Shown here: one piece after another, positions 1-8,923 of the stretch
Numbering within the stretch: position 1 is the stretch's first letter
How the letters are laid out: every line of letters begins with the position of its first letter
Origin: a virus
Virus record (IMG/VR): IMGVR_UViG_3300038532_000066
Location: 1-44,195 of that record
Length of the DNA: 44,195 bases
Reading direction: 5' to 3' (one strand)
Program-made: the position numbers and the translations under genes
The notes under the pieces: generated by a model
Database searches by the model: none
Told to the model about the DNA's origin: nothing
Seen by the model: only the letters and a program-made list of their open reading frames with translations

Positions 1-1
1 T

Positions 2-99
2 GGTTAATTAAATACAACACATGGCTAAATACTCGCGTAGTGAGATTTGGCCGCAGTTGTGTAATTTTACGGCTCAGTTCTTTCTTCAGTTACCCTCGG
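2..99. repeat. Left copy of 98-bp direct terminal repeat
   Basis: Bases 2-99 are identical to 44098-44195. The match stops at base 1, which is T where the right copy has another G of a G run. The window therefore closes into a circle of about 44.1 kb. This most likely reflects assembly overlap of a circular or circularly permuted genome; a short physical terminal repeat is possible but less likely. Confidence 0.9.
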
Positions 100-110
100 A
101 CGTTTGGTAG
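21..110 (+). CDS. Possible 29-aa peptide before terminator
   Basis: An ATG at 21 opens 29 codons, beginning MAKYSRSEIW and ending in TAG inside the terminator stem. On the circle it follows the 115-aa gene that ends at 44103, with the same orientation and a 13-nt gap. I recognise no family. It may be the last small gene of that operon or a chance frame. The right terminal repeat contains the same start, cut off by the window end. Confidence 0.3.
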   Translation: MAKYSRSEIWPQLCNFTAQFFLQLPSDVW

Positions 111-125
111 CGTTCGGGGGTTTTT
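93..125 (+). terminator. Rho-independent terminator
   Basis: Arms 93-102 and 111-120 can form a 10-bp stem with two G-U pairs and an 8-nt loop, followed by TTTTT. It ends the short rightward operon 43516-44103 (continuing through 21-110) just before the convergent leftward virion operon ends at 124. Confidence 0.75.
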
Positions 126-1038
126 ATAATAGACCAGCCTCAACCGCTGACGGCTCGTAATTACCGTTTGAGATATTCCTTTCTATATCTACTTTAGGAA
201 CAGCGAAGACGCTCACAGGCTGAATTGAGTGCTGGCAGTTGTAGCCTCCGCACGTCACAAAAATAGTTCGCTTATCCGTTCCCTTCATTCGGCCTTGCCA
301 ATCCCCTAACTCGCCCCAAGCCTCTACCTCTTTCTTGTGGTAGAACTTGCCATTCCTGGTCTTACAGAACGGTCTAGTAGTGTCCATCAGTCCACCCGAA
401 TACAAGAACCATTCATAACCCTCTTCCTCGGTAATGGTGGATGTGTAACTCCTATCGGTAATTGCAAACGAATCACTAACCGTTTGTCTGGCATATCGCA
501 TTAACAGCCCATCTCTCTCAGGCGTTCCGTTTATCAGTTCTTGAAGGTTTACTAAAGTGTCTGTGTAGCTTGCGCCCGATGTTACAGCGTTGACCAGCTC
601 CCTTCTTATCGGAGCTTGTACGGTCGCACTTATTCCATCGCCAAGTAAAAGGTTTAACGCTTCGGCCTTACGGGCTAAGAACACTTCCTCAGCTATTACA
701 GGCGCGGTAAAGTCAATGTCTAGCTCCTTAAAGTAGTTATCGTTTATAAGGGCTTGTGTGTCAAACTCCTCAGCTAAACCAGCAACGGCCTCAAGGTACT
801 CGCCTTGTGATGTGAACAACTGCTCTAACAGGTTGCTTATCTCCTCTACTCGTATAAGATTGCTTTGATTCAGAGTTATAAAACCTCCGCTTCTGTCTAA
901 CGTACCAAGGGCTGTGGTTAATTCCGCTAATATCTCTCGTTGAACCAATACCATTTGATTCACGAAAGCATCTGGGACGGACTCTAACCGTTCGTTCTTT
1001 TCCCTTAATATGTCGGCTAACCGCTTTGGTAGTGCCAT
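124..1038 (-). CDS. MuF-like minor head protein
   Basis: This 304-aa protein has a helical N-terminal two thirds and a C-terminal region that looks like the MuF / SPP1 gp7 head-morphogenesis domain. That region contains a DTTRPFCKTRNGKFY segment, a Trp-rich stretch and a GGYNCQH motif near residue 270, where the Cys/His residues fit the conserved C-terminal core. Minor head proteins of this family bind near the portal and may be packaged or ejected with the DNA. It is the last gene of the leftward tail operon, although such genes usually follow the portal gene. The start ATG at 1038 lies 3 nt after the preceding gene. Family assignment is by motif only. Confidence 0.7.
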   Translation of the reverse strand: MALPKRLADILREKNERLESVPDAFVNQMVLVQREILAELTTALGTLDRSGGFITLNQSNLIRVEEISNLLEQLFTSQGEYLEAVAGLAEEFDTQALINDNYFKELDIDFTAPVIAEEVFLARKAEALNLLLGDGISATVQAPIRRELVNAVTSGASYTDTLVNLQELINGTPERDGLLMRYARQTVSDSFAITDRSYTSTITEEEGYEWFLYSGGLMDTTRPFCKTRNGKFYHKKEVEAWGELGDWQGRMKGTDKRTIFVTCGGYNCQHSIQPVSVFAVPKVDIERNISNGNYEPSAVEAGLL

Positions 1039-1041
1039 TCA

Positions 1042-1569
1042 TTAGAGTGTGACTACTCTGTAAAAAAGATGTATGGTAAGATCTGAATCCCCAGCCGTGG
1101 GGTTGCCCGTTGGTGTGTAGGCTTCAATCTTTGTGTTTGCTGGCATATCTTTAGTGACCAGGGAAGCGGAACTCTTTAATGCCATTTTAGTCGGGGTGCT
1201 ATCGTTAACGGCAAGGCCTCCTGACATTATAGCAACCAACGAAGATGTTGTTGCGTGCCTAACGTAAAGGTCTGTATTAGTAGCGTATGATACCGAATTG
1301 AAGTCAAACTGATAAAACGCGCTTATAATCTCAATGACCGTTCCAGCACCTTGCGCGGATATAAGCTCAACTGGTGTTGAATTTAGGGTCAACACATCAG
1401 CACTTGCAATAGTAACAGACGTGCAAAGTGTCTCACAAAAGAACGTGCTTCTTAGCTGTCCTAAAGTGGTAGTCTTAGTTTCGTTGTCCGTTGTGTTTAT
1501 AATGATCTCAGCACCATCGACTATCTCTGCCGTTGACGCGCTTGGTAATTGTGATATTGATGTAGCCAT
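1042..1569 (-). CDS. Fibre-like virion protein
   Basis: A 175-aa protein beginning MATSISQLPSASTAEIVDG. The short opening (SxSxLPxA...xxDGAEIxxxxxxxETKxTTLxQL) is the connector seen at the N-terminus of many phage fibre or baseplate-attached proteins. The rest is rich in Thr, Ser and Val and probably beta-structured. Its start overlaps the stop of the upstream 519-aa gene by one base (TAATG), so translation is probably coupled. It lies in the tail module downstream of the tape measure, consistent with a fibre or host-contact role. The receptor is not predictable. Confidence 0.55.
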   Translation of the reverse strand: MATSISQLPSASTAEIVDGAEIIINTTDNETKTTTLGQLRSTFFCETLCTSVTIASADVLTLNSTPVELISAQGAGTVIEIISAFYQFDFNSVSYATNTDLYVRHATTSSLVAIMSGGLAVNDSTPTKMALKSSASLVTKDMPANTKIEAYTPTGNPTAGDSDLTIHLFYRVVTL

Positions 1570-3128
1570 TATCCTGTTGTTAGTCTTCCTCCGTCTGGGA
1601 GGAATATGATTTCATTGTTTCCTGTTGTGATCGGGTTTCCGTTAGGGTCGCAAGCCTCTACCTTGCTCGACTTTCTTCTATTCTCAATCAACACATCTTT
1701 CTCCCTCAACGTAAGCGTAACCCCACCCATATCAGTCTCTTTATTCCAACTTATTGTAGGGTATTCATCGTCTTCAATAAACACCTCCGTACCGTCAATA
1801 TAAACGTGGTCGTAGCCTCCTAAGTGAATCATGAAGTCGTGTACATAGCTAGGGGCTGCAAACGTTAGAGACTTGTTCTTGCGGCCTCTGTAATACGTTG
1901 TCGACTTCTTGCCCGTGCTGAACTCATAACTATTTCTTGTGGCCGTTGCGCCTCCGTGAGCGTACTGACAGCCGATTCTAAGCATTGGACTGAACCCTGT
2001 AAACTCAAAGCCAGCACCCATTCCATCCGAATCGTTGCAAACTGTAATCTTGTGGGTACAGTCGGCTGCGCTTTCAAGAACTCGAATAGGTACACTTGTA
2101 TGTTGAACCGTTCGCGCGGTTGCTCTTATTGTCAGGTCTGTAACAGATAGAGAAGATGTAAGACCACCGCCAACCATCTTGAAAGATGAAGAGTTAGTAC
2201 ATGTGATCGTCTCAGTAAACGTACCGTTGCTATTTTGGGTTGTGCCTGTTGCAGAACCTAACTGAACGTAAAACGTATTCCCCGCCATATTAGCTAGGGT
2301 ATATTCTACCTCATACTCAGTCCCCGCGCAAAGCACACCAGACATAAGGGCTTGACCCGTTGCACTTGACCCGTTGAAATCGGCTGAACCGCCTGAGATT
2401 GTCCATGTACTATCAGTTGACCAAGCCCCTGTATCAGTCTCGAAATCTTCTTGCACAAACCCACCTTGCACACAATTACACGGGTCTGATACTTGTAAAG
2501 TGTAACACCCCTCGCCTACTGCTATATCCTGCCAATCAACTCCAAGTGTAGCCCATTGGTTAGTAAAGTTGAAATCAGATTTATCGTAAGTGTGTTGGGT
2601 TGTCCCGTTCGCGTCTACTACATAAACCTCGAAGTTCAGGTTAATCGGGACTGCGACTACATTAGTAAACGTTCCTGAAGCAGCACCGTCAGCGGAGACT
2701 ATCAAAGAAGTAACCGAGTCGGCTGTTATCCAAAACTCATAAGACCCACTAGAATCAACTATGTTAACCTCCGTTCCGTATGTTACCGCAAATTGCCCTG
2801 TAGTTACAACGAAGTCCATTGTAACCCTCCAATAAACATCGTCAGCACTTGGTAACGTTTGGCGTATATTAGACGCGCTTCCGGTTACTTTCTGCGCCCA
2901 ACCGTTTACCGTATCGATTGTAAACGTAGAGCCTGATATTGTCCAATCACTTGATGACGTAAACGAACCGTTACTTATAGCGTTTTGTTCGTAAGCGCAC
3001 GGGCCTATCTCTAATTGAAACTGCTGAACGTCCCCATACTCCGCGTACTGCATCCAGTTATGGTCAACCAGATTACACTCTGCTGAGTAATCAAATCTTA
3101 TAGGGTGGTGGTCTATCGTGTTAGCCAT
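1569..3128 (-). CDS. Tail protein with carbohydrate-binding-like repeats
   Basis: A 519-aa protein with two internal segments of similar pattern: around residues 52-150 (ISNGSFTSSSDWTISG...) and 225-335 (FVQEDFETDTGAWSTDSTWT...). Both resemble the jelly-roll carbohydrate-binding modules found in Bacteroidota phage tail proteins. The C-terminal 180 residues are a different beta-rich region. It overlaps the upstream 642-aa gene by 8 nt and probably forms part of the tail tip or receptor-binding complex. The domain call rests on sequence pattern. Confidence 0.55.
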   Translation of the reverse strand: MANTIDHHPIRFDYSAECNLVDHNWMQYAEYGDVQQFQLEIGPCAYEQNAISNGSFTSSSDWTISGSTFTIDTVNGWAQKVTGSASNIRQTLPSADDVYWRVTMDFVVTTGQFAVTYGTEVNIVDSSGSYEFWITADSVTSLIVSADGAASGTFTNVVAVPINLNFEVYVVDANGTTQHTYDKSDFNFTNQWATLGVDWQDIAVGEGCYTLQVSDPCNCVQGGFVQEDFETDTGAWSTDSTWTISGGSADFNGSSATGQALMSGVLCAGTEYEVEYTLANMAGNTFYVQLGSATGTTQNSNGTFTETITCTNSSSFKMVGGGLTSSLSVTDLTIRATARTVQHTSVPIRVLESAADCTHKITVCNDSDGMGAGFEFTGFSPMLRIGCQYAHGGATATRNSYEFSTGKKSTTYYRGRKNKSLTFAAPSYVHDFMIHLGGYDHVYIDGTEVFIEDDEYPTISWNKETDMGGVTLTLREKDVLIENRRKSSKVEACDPNGNPITTGNNEIIFLPDGGRLTTG

Positions 3129-5049
3129 TGCTTATCATTTCAATTTCTGATTCACCCGTGTAAAGGTTCTGCTTGAATCTGTGAACCCATCCACTTCTAT
3201 CTATGTTCTGGTTTTGAATCCTCAGCGTTTTCTTCGTGTCGTTCAAATATGCTACACCTTCCTCTATTGATAATGGAAAATTAGTAGATGTCTTTAGCGG
3301 GGCGCGAAGGTTTCCCGTGTTGGTTTGCCCCACTATTTGAACAGCCCTAACGTCAGTTGTCAACCATGTAAAGTCATCGAATTGAACTTGCGCGGGGTGT
3401 GTTCCAACTGGTAAACTCTGCTGTGTTTCTAATCTTACTTTTAAATAGTCGTTCTCATCCATACTGATGTAATCAGTGTCGTGAGTTATCGCAGTTGCCC
3501 CGAAATTTGTGGTTTGACTATACTGTGTGCCGTTGTATGTTGTTAGAAGTGTCCCGCCTGAATCGTAGTGGTCTATTTGTATTCTGAATGTGATAATGTT
3601 ACCCGCAACCGTTGGAGGTGTTATTGACTGCCAGATTCCTGTAAACTGAAACTTATATGCTCCCTCGTCTCCTGGTGTGTATTCACCCGTCACATTATCA
3701 TAAGCTCCGTCTTGGTCAAAGTTAGGCGGGGTTGTCTCATCGTCAAATACAATTCCATTATTAGTCCACGCAGGAGCTTGAACCACGTTTATTAGTATAC
3801 CACCAACCTTCTCAGCTTGGAATTGGTGAACGCCATTGTTAACCCCGTAAGCCGTCAAAGAACCCGTTAGGTAGTCTTGATACCTCTCAATAACCTTTCG
3901 ATTCGTGTAGGCTTCGTTATACCAATTCTCATCAAGGTTCAACGGGTCGCTTTTATCTGCAAAAGTGGTGAGGGTTGTGTCTGTTTCTATTATGAAAACC
4001 TTGTCATCGTACGCTTCGCTTTCAAACTCTACAACCTCTTGTATCTTGTTGGTGTCAACAATAAACTTAGAGTCTATTGATAGGTCTAATCTCTGGTCTC
4101 TATTACACTCTCCGGTTATCGGGTAAACCTCACGCTCAAAGCCATAGTTCAATATGTTATTAGAAGCATCGCATGCTGTGTTTCCTGAGTCGCATTGGAA
4201 GTCTCTTAGAATCTCACCGCCTACTTCAACCCTTGAATACAGCAAGTCTTGAATAAAACTAAGCTCTGTCTCGTGCGCATCGCTTATGATAACCGCATTG
4301 GATGAGGCTCTAAAATAACTGATATGCTCAATCACAACGTAAGGTGCGCCGTTTATCCTTTCAAAGCCCATAGCGATATTACGCAACGCTCTGAACGTGT
4401 CGTAAAGCTGCTTAAATGAACAAGTAGGGTCTTCCGCGTTTGCCCTGCCTCTTAAGTTAGGAGCGGATGTTATCCAAGCGTTAGAGCCGTCACCCGTGTT
4501 GAAGTAGTCAGACTTAAACCCAACTTTGAAGTCAGACATCCAATGAACCAACTTAGAGAACGCCCAGTAAACTTTGAACCCTGTAGCTTCGTCTGTGTAG
4601 TAAGTGCCATCAGAAGGCTTGAACACAGACACCTCATGCCTAACGGTGCTTATGGCGACCCCGTTCTTTGATGTTTCAGAGCCTAAGTCTATCTCTGTTG
4701 ACTTGTTGTTTTGAATCCTTGCGCTAAAAGCATCGTCCTCGACCTTGCATGTGCAGCTTCTCTCAGTTTCGTTAAACACGATTGATGGTAAAAAAATAAC
4801 CCCATTCAATTCATGTAGCCCATCGCTTTCAATCTCAATCAGCACATCCACCAACTCACACGCGCCCGACAAAGCCTTGTTGTATAGATACGTGAACGCG
4901 CCCCCATGCCACGTGTATTCCTGAGTGTAGTCTATAGCTATAATTTGACTGTTGTGGTCAACAGACACTTCTGTAGATGTTTCCATCCAGCCATCAGGGC
5001 TGTCGTACTGAGTGCCGTCTAAATAAAAACGTATGGCATTACCACTCAT
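3121..5049 (-). CDS. Tail-tip / baseplate structural protein
   Basis: A 642-aa protein directly downstream of the tape measure gene, overlapping it by 11 nt. This position normally holds distal tail or tail-associated proteins. Cysteines at about residues 112 and 114 (SCTCK) are visible, and the middle region (around residues 465-565) contains a beta-sandwich-like block. It has no catalytic motif that I recognise. The role is inferred mainly from gene order (tape measure - this gene - CBM-like gene - fibre-like gene). Confidence 0.55.
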   Translation of the reverse strand: MSGNAIRFYLDGTQYDSPDGWMETSTEVSVDHNSQIIAIDYTQEYTWHGGAFTYLYNKALSGACELVDVLIEIESDGLHELNGVIFLPSIVFNETERSCTCKVEDDAFSARIQNNKSTEIDLGSETSKNGVAISTVRHEVSVFKPSDGTYYTDEATGFKVYWAFSKLVHWMSDFKVGFKSDYFNTGDGSNAWITSAPNLRGRANAEDPTCSFKQLYDTFRALRNIAMGFERINGAPYVVIEHISYFRASSNAVIISDAHETELSFIQDLLYSRVEVGGEILRDFQCDSGNTACDASNNILNYGFEREVYPITGECNRDQRLDLSIDSKFIVDTNKIQEVVEFESEAYDDKVFIIETDTTLTTFADKSDPLNLDENWYNEAYTNRKVIERYQDYLTGSLTAYGVNNGVHQFQAEKVGGILINVVQAPAWTNNGIVFDDETTPPNFDQDGAYDNVTGEYTPGDEGAYKFQFTGIWQSITPPTVAGNIITFRIQIDHYDSGGTLLTTYNGTQYSQTTNFGATAITHDTDYISMDENDYLKVRLETQQSLPVGTHPAQVQFDDFTWLTTDVRAVQIVGQTNTGNLRAPLKTSTNFPLSIEEGVAYLNDTKKTLRIQNQNIDRSGWVHRFKQNLYTGESEIEMISNG

Positions 5050-7234
5050 TTCTACTAGACTTCTTTAGTGATTCTGATATACGGTCGGCCATGTAGACAA
5101 ACCCTTGCTTGTTAGACTGTCTAAGCCTATCGGTGGCTTGCAATAGGTTCATATCATTAAAACCATTCAGCTTCGCAGATTCAGCCATTCCCTCAAAGCC
5201 GCCTGATTCTATTCTACCAATATCAACCGTTGGAATGTGATACTTTTCCAGAATCTTCATTGATTCTTCATGGGTAATAACAGGATAGCCCCCACCATCA
5301 TAGATAAGCTCTGGCCCTTCCTCTCCCACTATCTTAAATCCAGCGGGCGCATCTAGCGTCCCCCTTGCAAATTGTGGTATTGGCTGACTAGCTATCAAAC
5401 CAGCCTGTAAAGCACCCGCAACGCCCGTGGCGATAGATTGCGGCACGTTAGGTGGTGTCTGTGCTAATGCTGATACAATACCCGATGCTGTGTTGATTAT
5501 GGTTTCAAACAAACGAAGATCTTTAGCCTGTTGCGCTTGCTTTCTCTTTAATTCACCTGATTGTCTAGTGAACTCTTCCTCAGTTAGTAGCCCTTGCTGA
5601 AACTTCTGATTCAATAGGTTCTGTTCAAACTCTACTTGCTGCCTGGTCTGCTCCATTGCAATAGCCGCAACCTGACCGAAAGCACTACTAGCCGCATCTA
5701 CGTATGTAAGGAAGTTCTGTTTGCGTTGCGCTGTTACCTTGTTGTCAATCCTTATCTGTTCATCAGCCGCATCCATTTGCTTCTGATTTTCAGACGCTAC
5801 AGCAGCGGCAGCGTCAAACCCTTTATTAGCCTCCTTCAAAGCGTCTGCAAGCCCGTAAACCGCGCCCGTCATGCCTTCTACGTTATGCTTATCCTCTTTA
5901 TCTAACGTGTCGTTAAATGCTTTAGATGACTTCGCAGCCTTACCTAGTAACCTGTTCAACTCAGACATTGCGTGAGACAACTCAGGAATGATAGCAGCTT
6001 GACGCTCTAACGTAGTGTTTTGCGCCATCTGCTCTGCCTGTAGGTCTTTGACGATCTTAGCCCAATAAGCAGCGTTCTTAATTGTGTTGGCCTGTATTAC
6101 TTGCGCGGCCTTCTTAACCTCGAATTGCTTCTGCATCTCCTTTCTTAGACGCTCTTGCATTCTTAATGCATCCTCTGTTATATCTAACGCCTCGGCCTCT
6201 CTACCATACCTCCTGATTTGCATTTCCTGAGCTTCATCGCTCAACTTTAGAAATTTCTGTATCTCATCAATGCGCCCTCTTGAGAGCATATCCGAGATCA
6301 TTCTAAACTCATCTAGCTTCAAGGTTGCCGCATCAATATTATCAGCGAACTCCTTAGTGATTCTATTAGCCACCTTGAACGGCTCTAATAGGCCGTTAAC
6401 AACGTTTGTTACTACAGTCGTGAACCCATCGAAACCATCATACCTTTCAGCTAACTTAGCTAGCACATCATTGGTCTCTTGCACCTCACTATTGAACTTC
6501 TCTAACTGGTCAAAGGCGGTTAGAACTATGTTCTCGTTTATGATAGCACCGAATTTCTCTTTGAAGTTGGCTGTCGATGCGGCCAGCTGATCCATGCGGT
6601 CTTTGGTTGTAACAACCTCATTACCCATTTTACGCATTTCCTCGGTTGCTATCTCTCCAATAATCTTAGAGATGTCGCCAACACTAGCAGCTTCAACACC
6701 AACGCCCTTTAGCTTCTTTCTAAGCTCGACCGCTGATATTCCAAGGTTGTCAAGTATTAGCGGAGACTTACGGCCAATACCAAGCACGATAGAGTTAACT
6801 AGGTAGTCAACCTCCTCCCCCGTCTCCTTCGCTCTACGTCTTGCGAACTCAAATAACTTAGCAAGGTCTTGAAGTGGTATCTTAAAGTTAGAAGCCCTTA
6901 CCGCGCTCTTCATCAACTCAAGGTCGGATACCGTCCCTCTCGTTGCGTCTCTTAATCCTTGTAGTAATTTAGGGTCGCCTATTCGCTCAAACGCCCTTCT
7001 CACACCCTCACCCTCAGCAGCTAACTTAGAAGCCTCAGCAGTAAACGCCACAATCCTATCAACTGCAAACGCAGCCGCAACAGCCGCGCCCAACTTACCC
7101 ATAGTCTTATTAAGACCAGACGCAGACTCATCGACCTTGTCAAAGTCTTTCTGAGCTTGCTTCGTTCCCTTGTCTATTTGGGAATTATAGTCTTTTAGGT
7201 CTGCCTTATATTTAGCAATTACTTCGTCAGCCAT
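5039..7234 (-). CDS. Tail tape measure protein
   Basis: A 731-aa protein with a long helical, Lys/Glu/Ala-rich sequence. It has an N-terminal coil (residues 1-45), a hydrophobic segment near 48-62 (AAVAAAFAVDRIVAFTAEA), a prophage-tail helical domain around 60-180, and further coils at 370-560. A small Gly-rich domain with GEEGPELIYDGGGYPV follows near residue 640, a motif typical of tape measure C-termini. These proteins set tail length and pass through the tail during ejection. At roughly 1.5 angstrom per residue a tail near 110 nm is expected (inference). It lies downstream of the tail-assembly-chaperone pair. Confidence 0.88.
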   Translation of the reverse strand: MADEVIAKYKADLKDYNSQIDKGTKQAQKDFDKVDESASGLNKTMGKLGAAVAAAFAVDRIVAFTAEASKLAAEGEGVRRAFERIGDPKLLQGLRDATRGTVSDLELMKSAVRASNFKIPLQDLAKLFEFARRRAKETGEEVDYLVNSIVLGIGRKSPLILDNLGISAVELRKKLKGVGVEAASVGDISKIIGEIATEEMRKMGNEVVTTKDRMDQLAASTANFKEKFGAIINENIVLTAFDQLEKFNSEVQETNDVLAKLAERYDGFDGFTTVVTNVVNGLLEPFKVANRITKEFADNIDAATLKLDEFRMISDMLSRGRIDEIQKFLKLSDEAQEMQIRRYGREAEALDITEDALRMQERLRKEMQKQFEVKKAAQVIQANTIKNAAYWAKIVKDLQAEQMAQNTTLERQAAIIPELSHAMSELNRLLGKAAKSSKAFNDTLDKEDKHNVEGMTGAVYGLADALKEANKGFDAAAAVASENQKQMDAADEQIRIDNKVTAQRKQNFLTYVDAASSAFGQVAAIAMEQTRQQVEFEQNLLNQKFQQGLLTEEEFTRQSGELKRKQAQQAKDLRLFETIINTASGIVSALAQTPPNVPQSIATGVAGALQAGLIASQPIPQFARGTLDAPAGFKIVGEEGPELIYDGGGYPVITHEESMKILEKYHIPTVDIGRIESGGFEGMAESAKLNGFNDMNLLQATDRLRQSNKQGFVYMADRISESLKKSSRNEW

Positions 7235-7275
7235 TCGATGCGTTTAGCAGTCGTTTAATGCCTGACAGCGGCAAC

Positions 7276-7395
7276 TTAGGATTGAGCTTTGATAGCCTTT
7301 GCCTTTTCGTCTACAAAAATAGTCAATTCTACTAAGAACTCGCTAGATGGTTTAGACCAGAATCTATCAAAGGTCGCATCGTCCCCCGCTACCAT
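7276..7395 (-). CDS. Second frame of tail-assembly chaperone (39 aa)
   Basis: From ATG 7395 a 39-codon frame (begins MVAGDDATFDRFW) ends 42 nt before the tape measure gene. The same frame is open far upstream inside the 217-aa gene and there reads NAYTFRKFVRM just before this ATG, which looks like real coding sequence. A small frame between the chaperone and the tape measure is the classic gpG/gpGT arrangement, in which a -1 ribosomal frameshift makes a longer fusion. It could instead be translated on its own. Confidence 0.55.
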   Translation of the reverse strand: MVAGDDATFDRFWSKPSSEFLVELTIFVDEKAKAIKAQS

Positions 7396-7397
7396 TC

Positions 7398-8051
7398 TCA
7401 CGAACTTTCGGAAGGTGTAGGCGTTTCGCTGGATGTTCTGATGTACTTCGTGCCACCGATAGCTTCCATCCTGTTTAGGTGTTGACTTTTCATTGCCTGG
7501 TAGCTTTTCTGTAATTCCAACGCATCCTTTGTGGAAAGATTGTACCTTTTGAATAGTTCTCTCGATTCCCGTTGATTGAAAAAAAAAGCGGTATCGTCAA
7601 TCTTTGAATCTAGAAACTTTAATTTCTCATCGTGAACCCTAGTGTCGAACCCATTAGCGTTCTCATCTTCTCTAACGTAGCTTGCTGCGAGGATATTAAG
7701 CATTGCGTCTATATTAACGCATCTACGCTGAAAGTCCTTTAGAGACGTTAAAACAGCCCCTACCTTCATTGTTTCACCCTTGGCTAGATAGACCTCGCAG
7801 TCATCAAACGCTTGGTTTATCAGGTCTGATGTTAATGAAACGGCTAAGTAGCTTGTGTACGTTTGAATCTCACCCATCCTAACAACAGGCATCAACCCGT
7901 CTGGGTATCTGTAGTAAGCGCGGCCCTTGTCGTCCAAGAACGCCAACTCTAATTGGTTACCTCCGTCTGGTCTGGTCAACTTATCATTAACCCACTCTAA
8001 GACGGTTTCGCGGCCTATCCAGTTAAGGAGTTTGAATATCAATGCCCTCAT
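7398..8051 (-). CDS. Tail-assembly chaperone candidate
   Basis: A 217-aa mostly helical protein immediately upstream of the tape measure, separated from it only by a 39-codon frame. Position, size and C-terminal disorder (ETPTPSESS) fit tail-assembly chaperones, which bind the tape measure and recruit tube subunits. The region encoding DDTAFFFNQRES contains a run of nine T on the coding strand (7579-7587), a potential slippery tract. The -1 frame is open from there to the stop of the 39-codon frame. No family motif was recognised; the call is from context. Confidence 0.55.
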   Translation of the reverse strand: MRALIFKLLNWIGRETVLEWVNDKLTRPDGGNQLELAFLDDKGRAYYRYPDGLMPVVRMGEIQTYTSYLAVSLTSDLINQAFDDCEVYLAKGETMKVGAVLTSLKDFQRRCVNIDAMLNILAASYVREDENANGFDTRVHDEKLKFLDSKIDDTAFFFNQRESRELFKRYNLSTKDALELQKSYQAMKSQHLNRMEAIGGTKYIRTSSETPTPSESS

Positions 8052-8217
8052 AAATCACTTTAACCTTGTAAAAGACAGGACGCTTTCGCCCCTTCTCAAT
8101 CTTATACCCGCAACGAAAATAAGACTTTCCCGCAAGATATGCTTTTAGGTGTCTCTTTTCAAAGGCTTCTTCTGCTCGGCTTGCAAAGCCTGACGTTTTC
8201 CCCCCGAACTTTCTCAC
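8023..8217 (-). CDS. Small basic protein, unknown function
   Basis: A roughly 64-aa Lys/Arg-rich protein (VRKFGGKTSGFASRAEEAFE...). I prefer the GTG at 8217 because it overlaps the stop of the upstream membrane-protein gene as GTGA, the 4-nt coupling common here. An ATG at 8241 would add eight residues but overlap the neighbour by 28 nt. It overlaps the next gene by 29 nt. No known domain is visible. Confidence 0.55.
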   Translation of the reverse strand: MRKFGGKTSGFASRAEEAFEKRHLKAYLAGKSYFRCGYKIEKGRKRPVFYKVKVIYEGIDIQTP

Positions 8218-8552
8218 CTGTTGTACATCTTGTAAATCCAAGTGTTAAGCAGTGCCACTATCATCAACGTAGGCACGTAGCAAAATACCAACTCCCACTC
8301 CCTCAAGTGTATTGGAGCTAGTAAGATGTAGTAAAAAGTTCCCCATATCGAAGCCATGCAGGTTACACACGCGAATAAAGGCTTTGCTAGATGGGTCTTC
8401 CAGTTCTTAACGGGTCGAAACAACTCATCTACATCATGCAACTCCTCATACCAATCTTCTGCGTTATAGCTCGTGAAATGGCTTAGTAGTGCATTAATGA
8501 CGATATGCGTACCAACACAGGCGGCTGCAATAACAAGGCAGAGTAATATCAT
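8214..8552 (-). CDS. Membrane protein, three TM helices
   Basis: A 112-aa protein with hydrophobic segments at about residues 1-24, 60-82 and 87-107. A FACVTCMASIWG motif lies at the start of the second helix. A Cys-x-x-Cys at the entry of a membrane helix is reminiscent of DUF1360-type small membrane proteins, but I cannot confirm this. It sits in a tightly overlapping leftward block between a beta-rich virion-like gene and the tail chaperone. A lysis or superinfection role is possible but unsupported. Confidence 0.6.
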   Translation of the reverse strand: MILLCLVIAAACVGTHIVINALLSHFTSYNAEDWYEELHDVDELFRPVKNWKTHLAKPLFACVTCMASIWGTFYYILLAPIHLREWELVFCYVPTLMIVALLNTWIYKMYNR

Positions 8553-8923
8553 GCCGCTTCCATTGTTACGGTTGACTGTTCTACTCTATTTCCATCCGCA
8601 TCAAATACATCAACAAATCTTTGAATCACACAACTAACCGAAGTTGTCAGGTCTGGGAGCGTCCAATTAACTTGCTCGGATTGCGTTAATGATTCCTCGT
8701 TAAGCCAGATTCTATAAGTCGTGTTAGGTGCTAATGAATCTTCGTGTTGTAGAGTTATGAGGCTAGCCCCGTCCGTGGTGGTCTCATACCTCTTTACCTG
8801 TCTAGTAGCTAGGTTCTCAAAGTAAACGTAAAGGTTGGTAGTGTTGGAAGTGTACCTACCCATTGATATTCTACCGTTACACCTAGTTAAAGGCTTCATT
8901 TGTGTACACGCTTCACACGCCAT
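8549..8923 (-). CDS. Beta-rich small virion-like protein
   Basis: A 124-aa protein starting MACEACTQMKPLTRCNG, with four Cys in the first 15 residues and one later. The remainder is Thr/Ser/Val-rich and likely beta-sandwich. It overlaps the small-terminase candidate by 11 nt and the following membrane-protein gene by 4 nt. Composition and place suggest a virion component. I do not recognise a family. Confidence 0.5.
   Translation of the reverse strand: MACEACTQMKPLTRCNGRISMGRYTSNTTNLYVYFENLATRQVKRYETTTDGASLITLQHEDSLAPNTTYRIWLNEESLTQSEQVNWTLPDLTTSVSCVIQRFVDVFDADGNRVEQSTVTMEAA

Noticed and set aside
2-99. Physical direct terminal repeat of the virion
   Set aside because: About 98 bp is the length expected from assembly overlap of a circular contig; nothing in the sequence shows physical ends.
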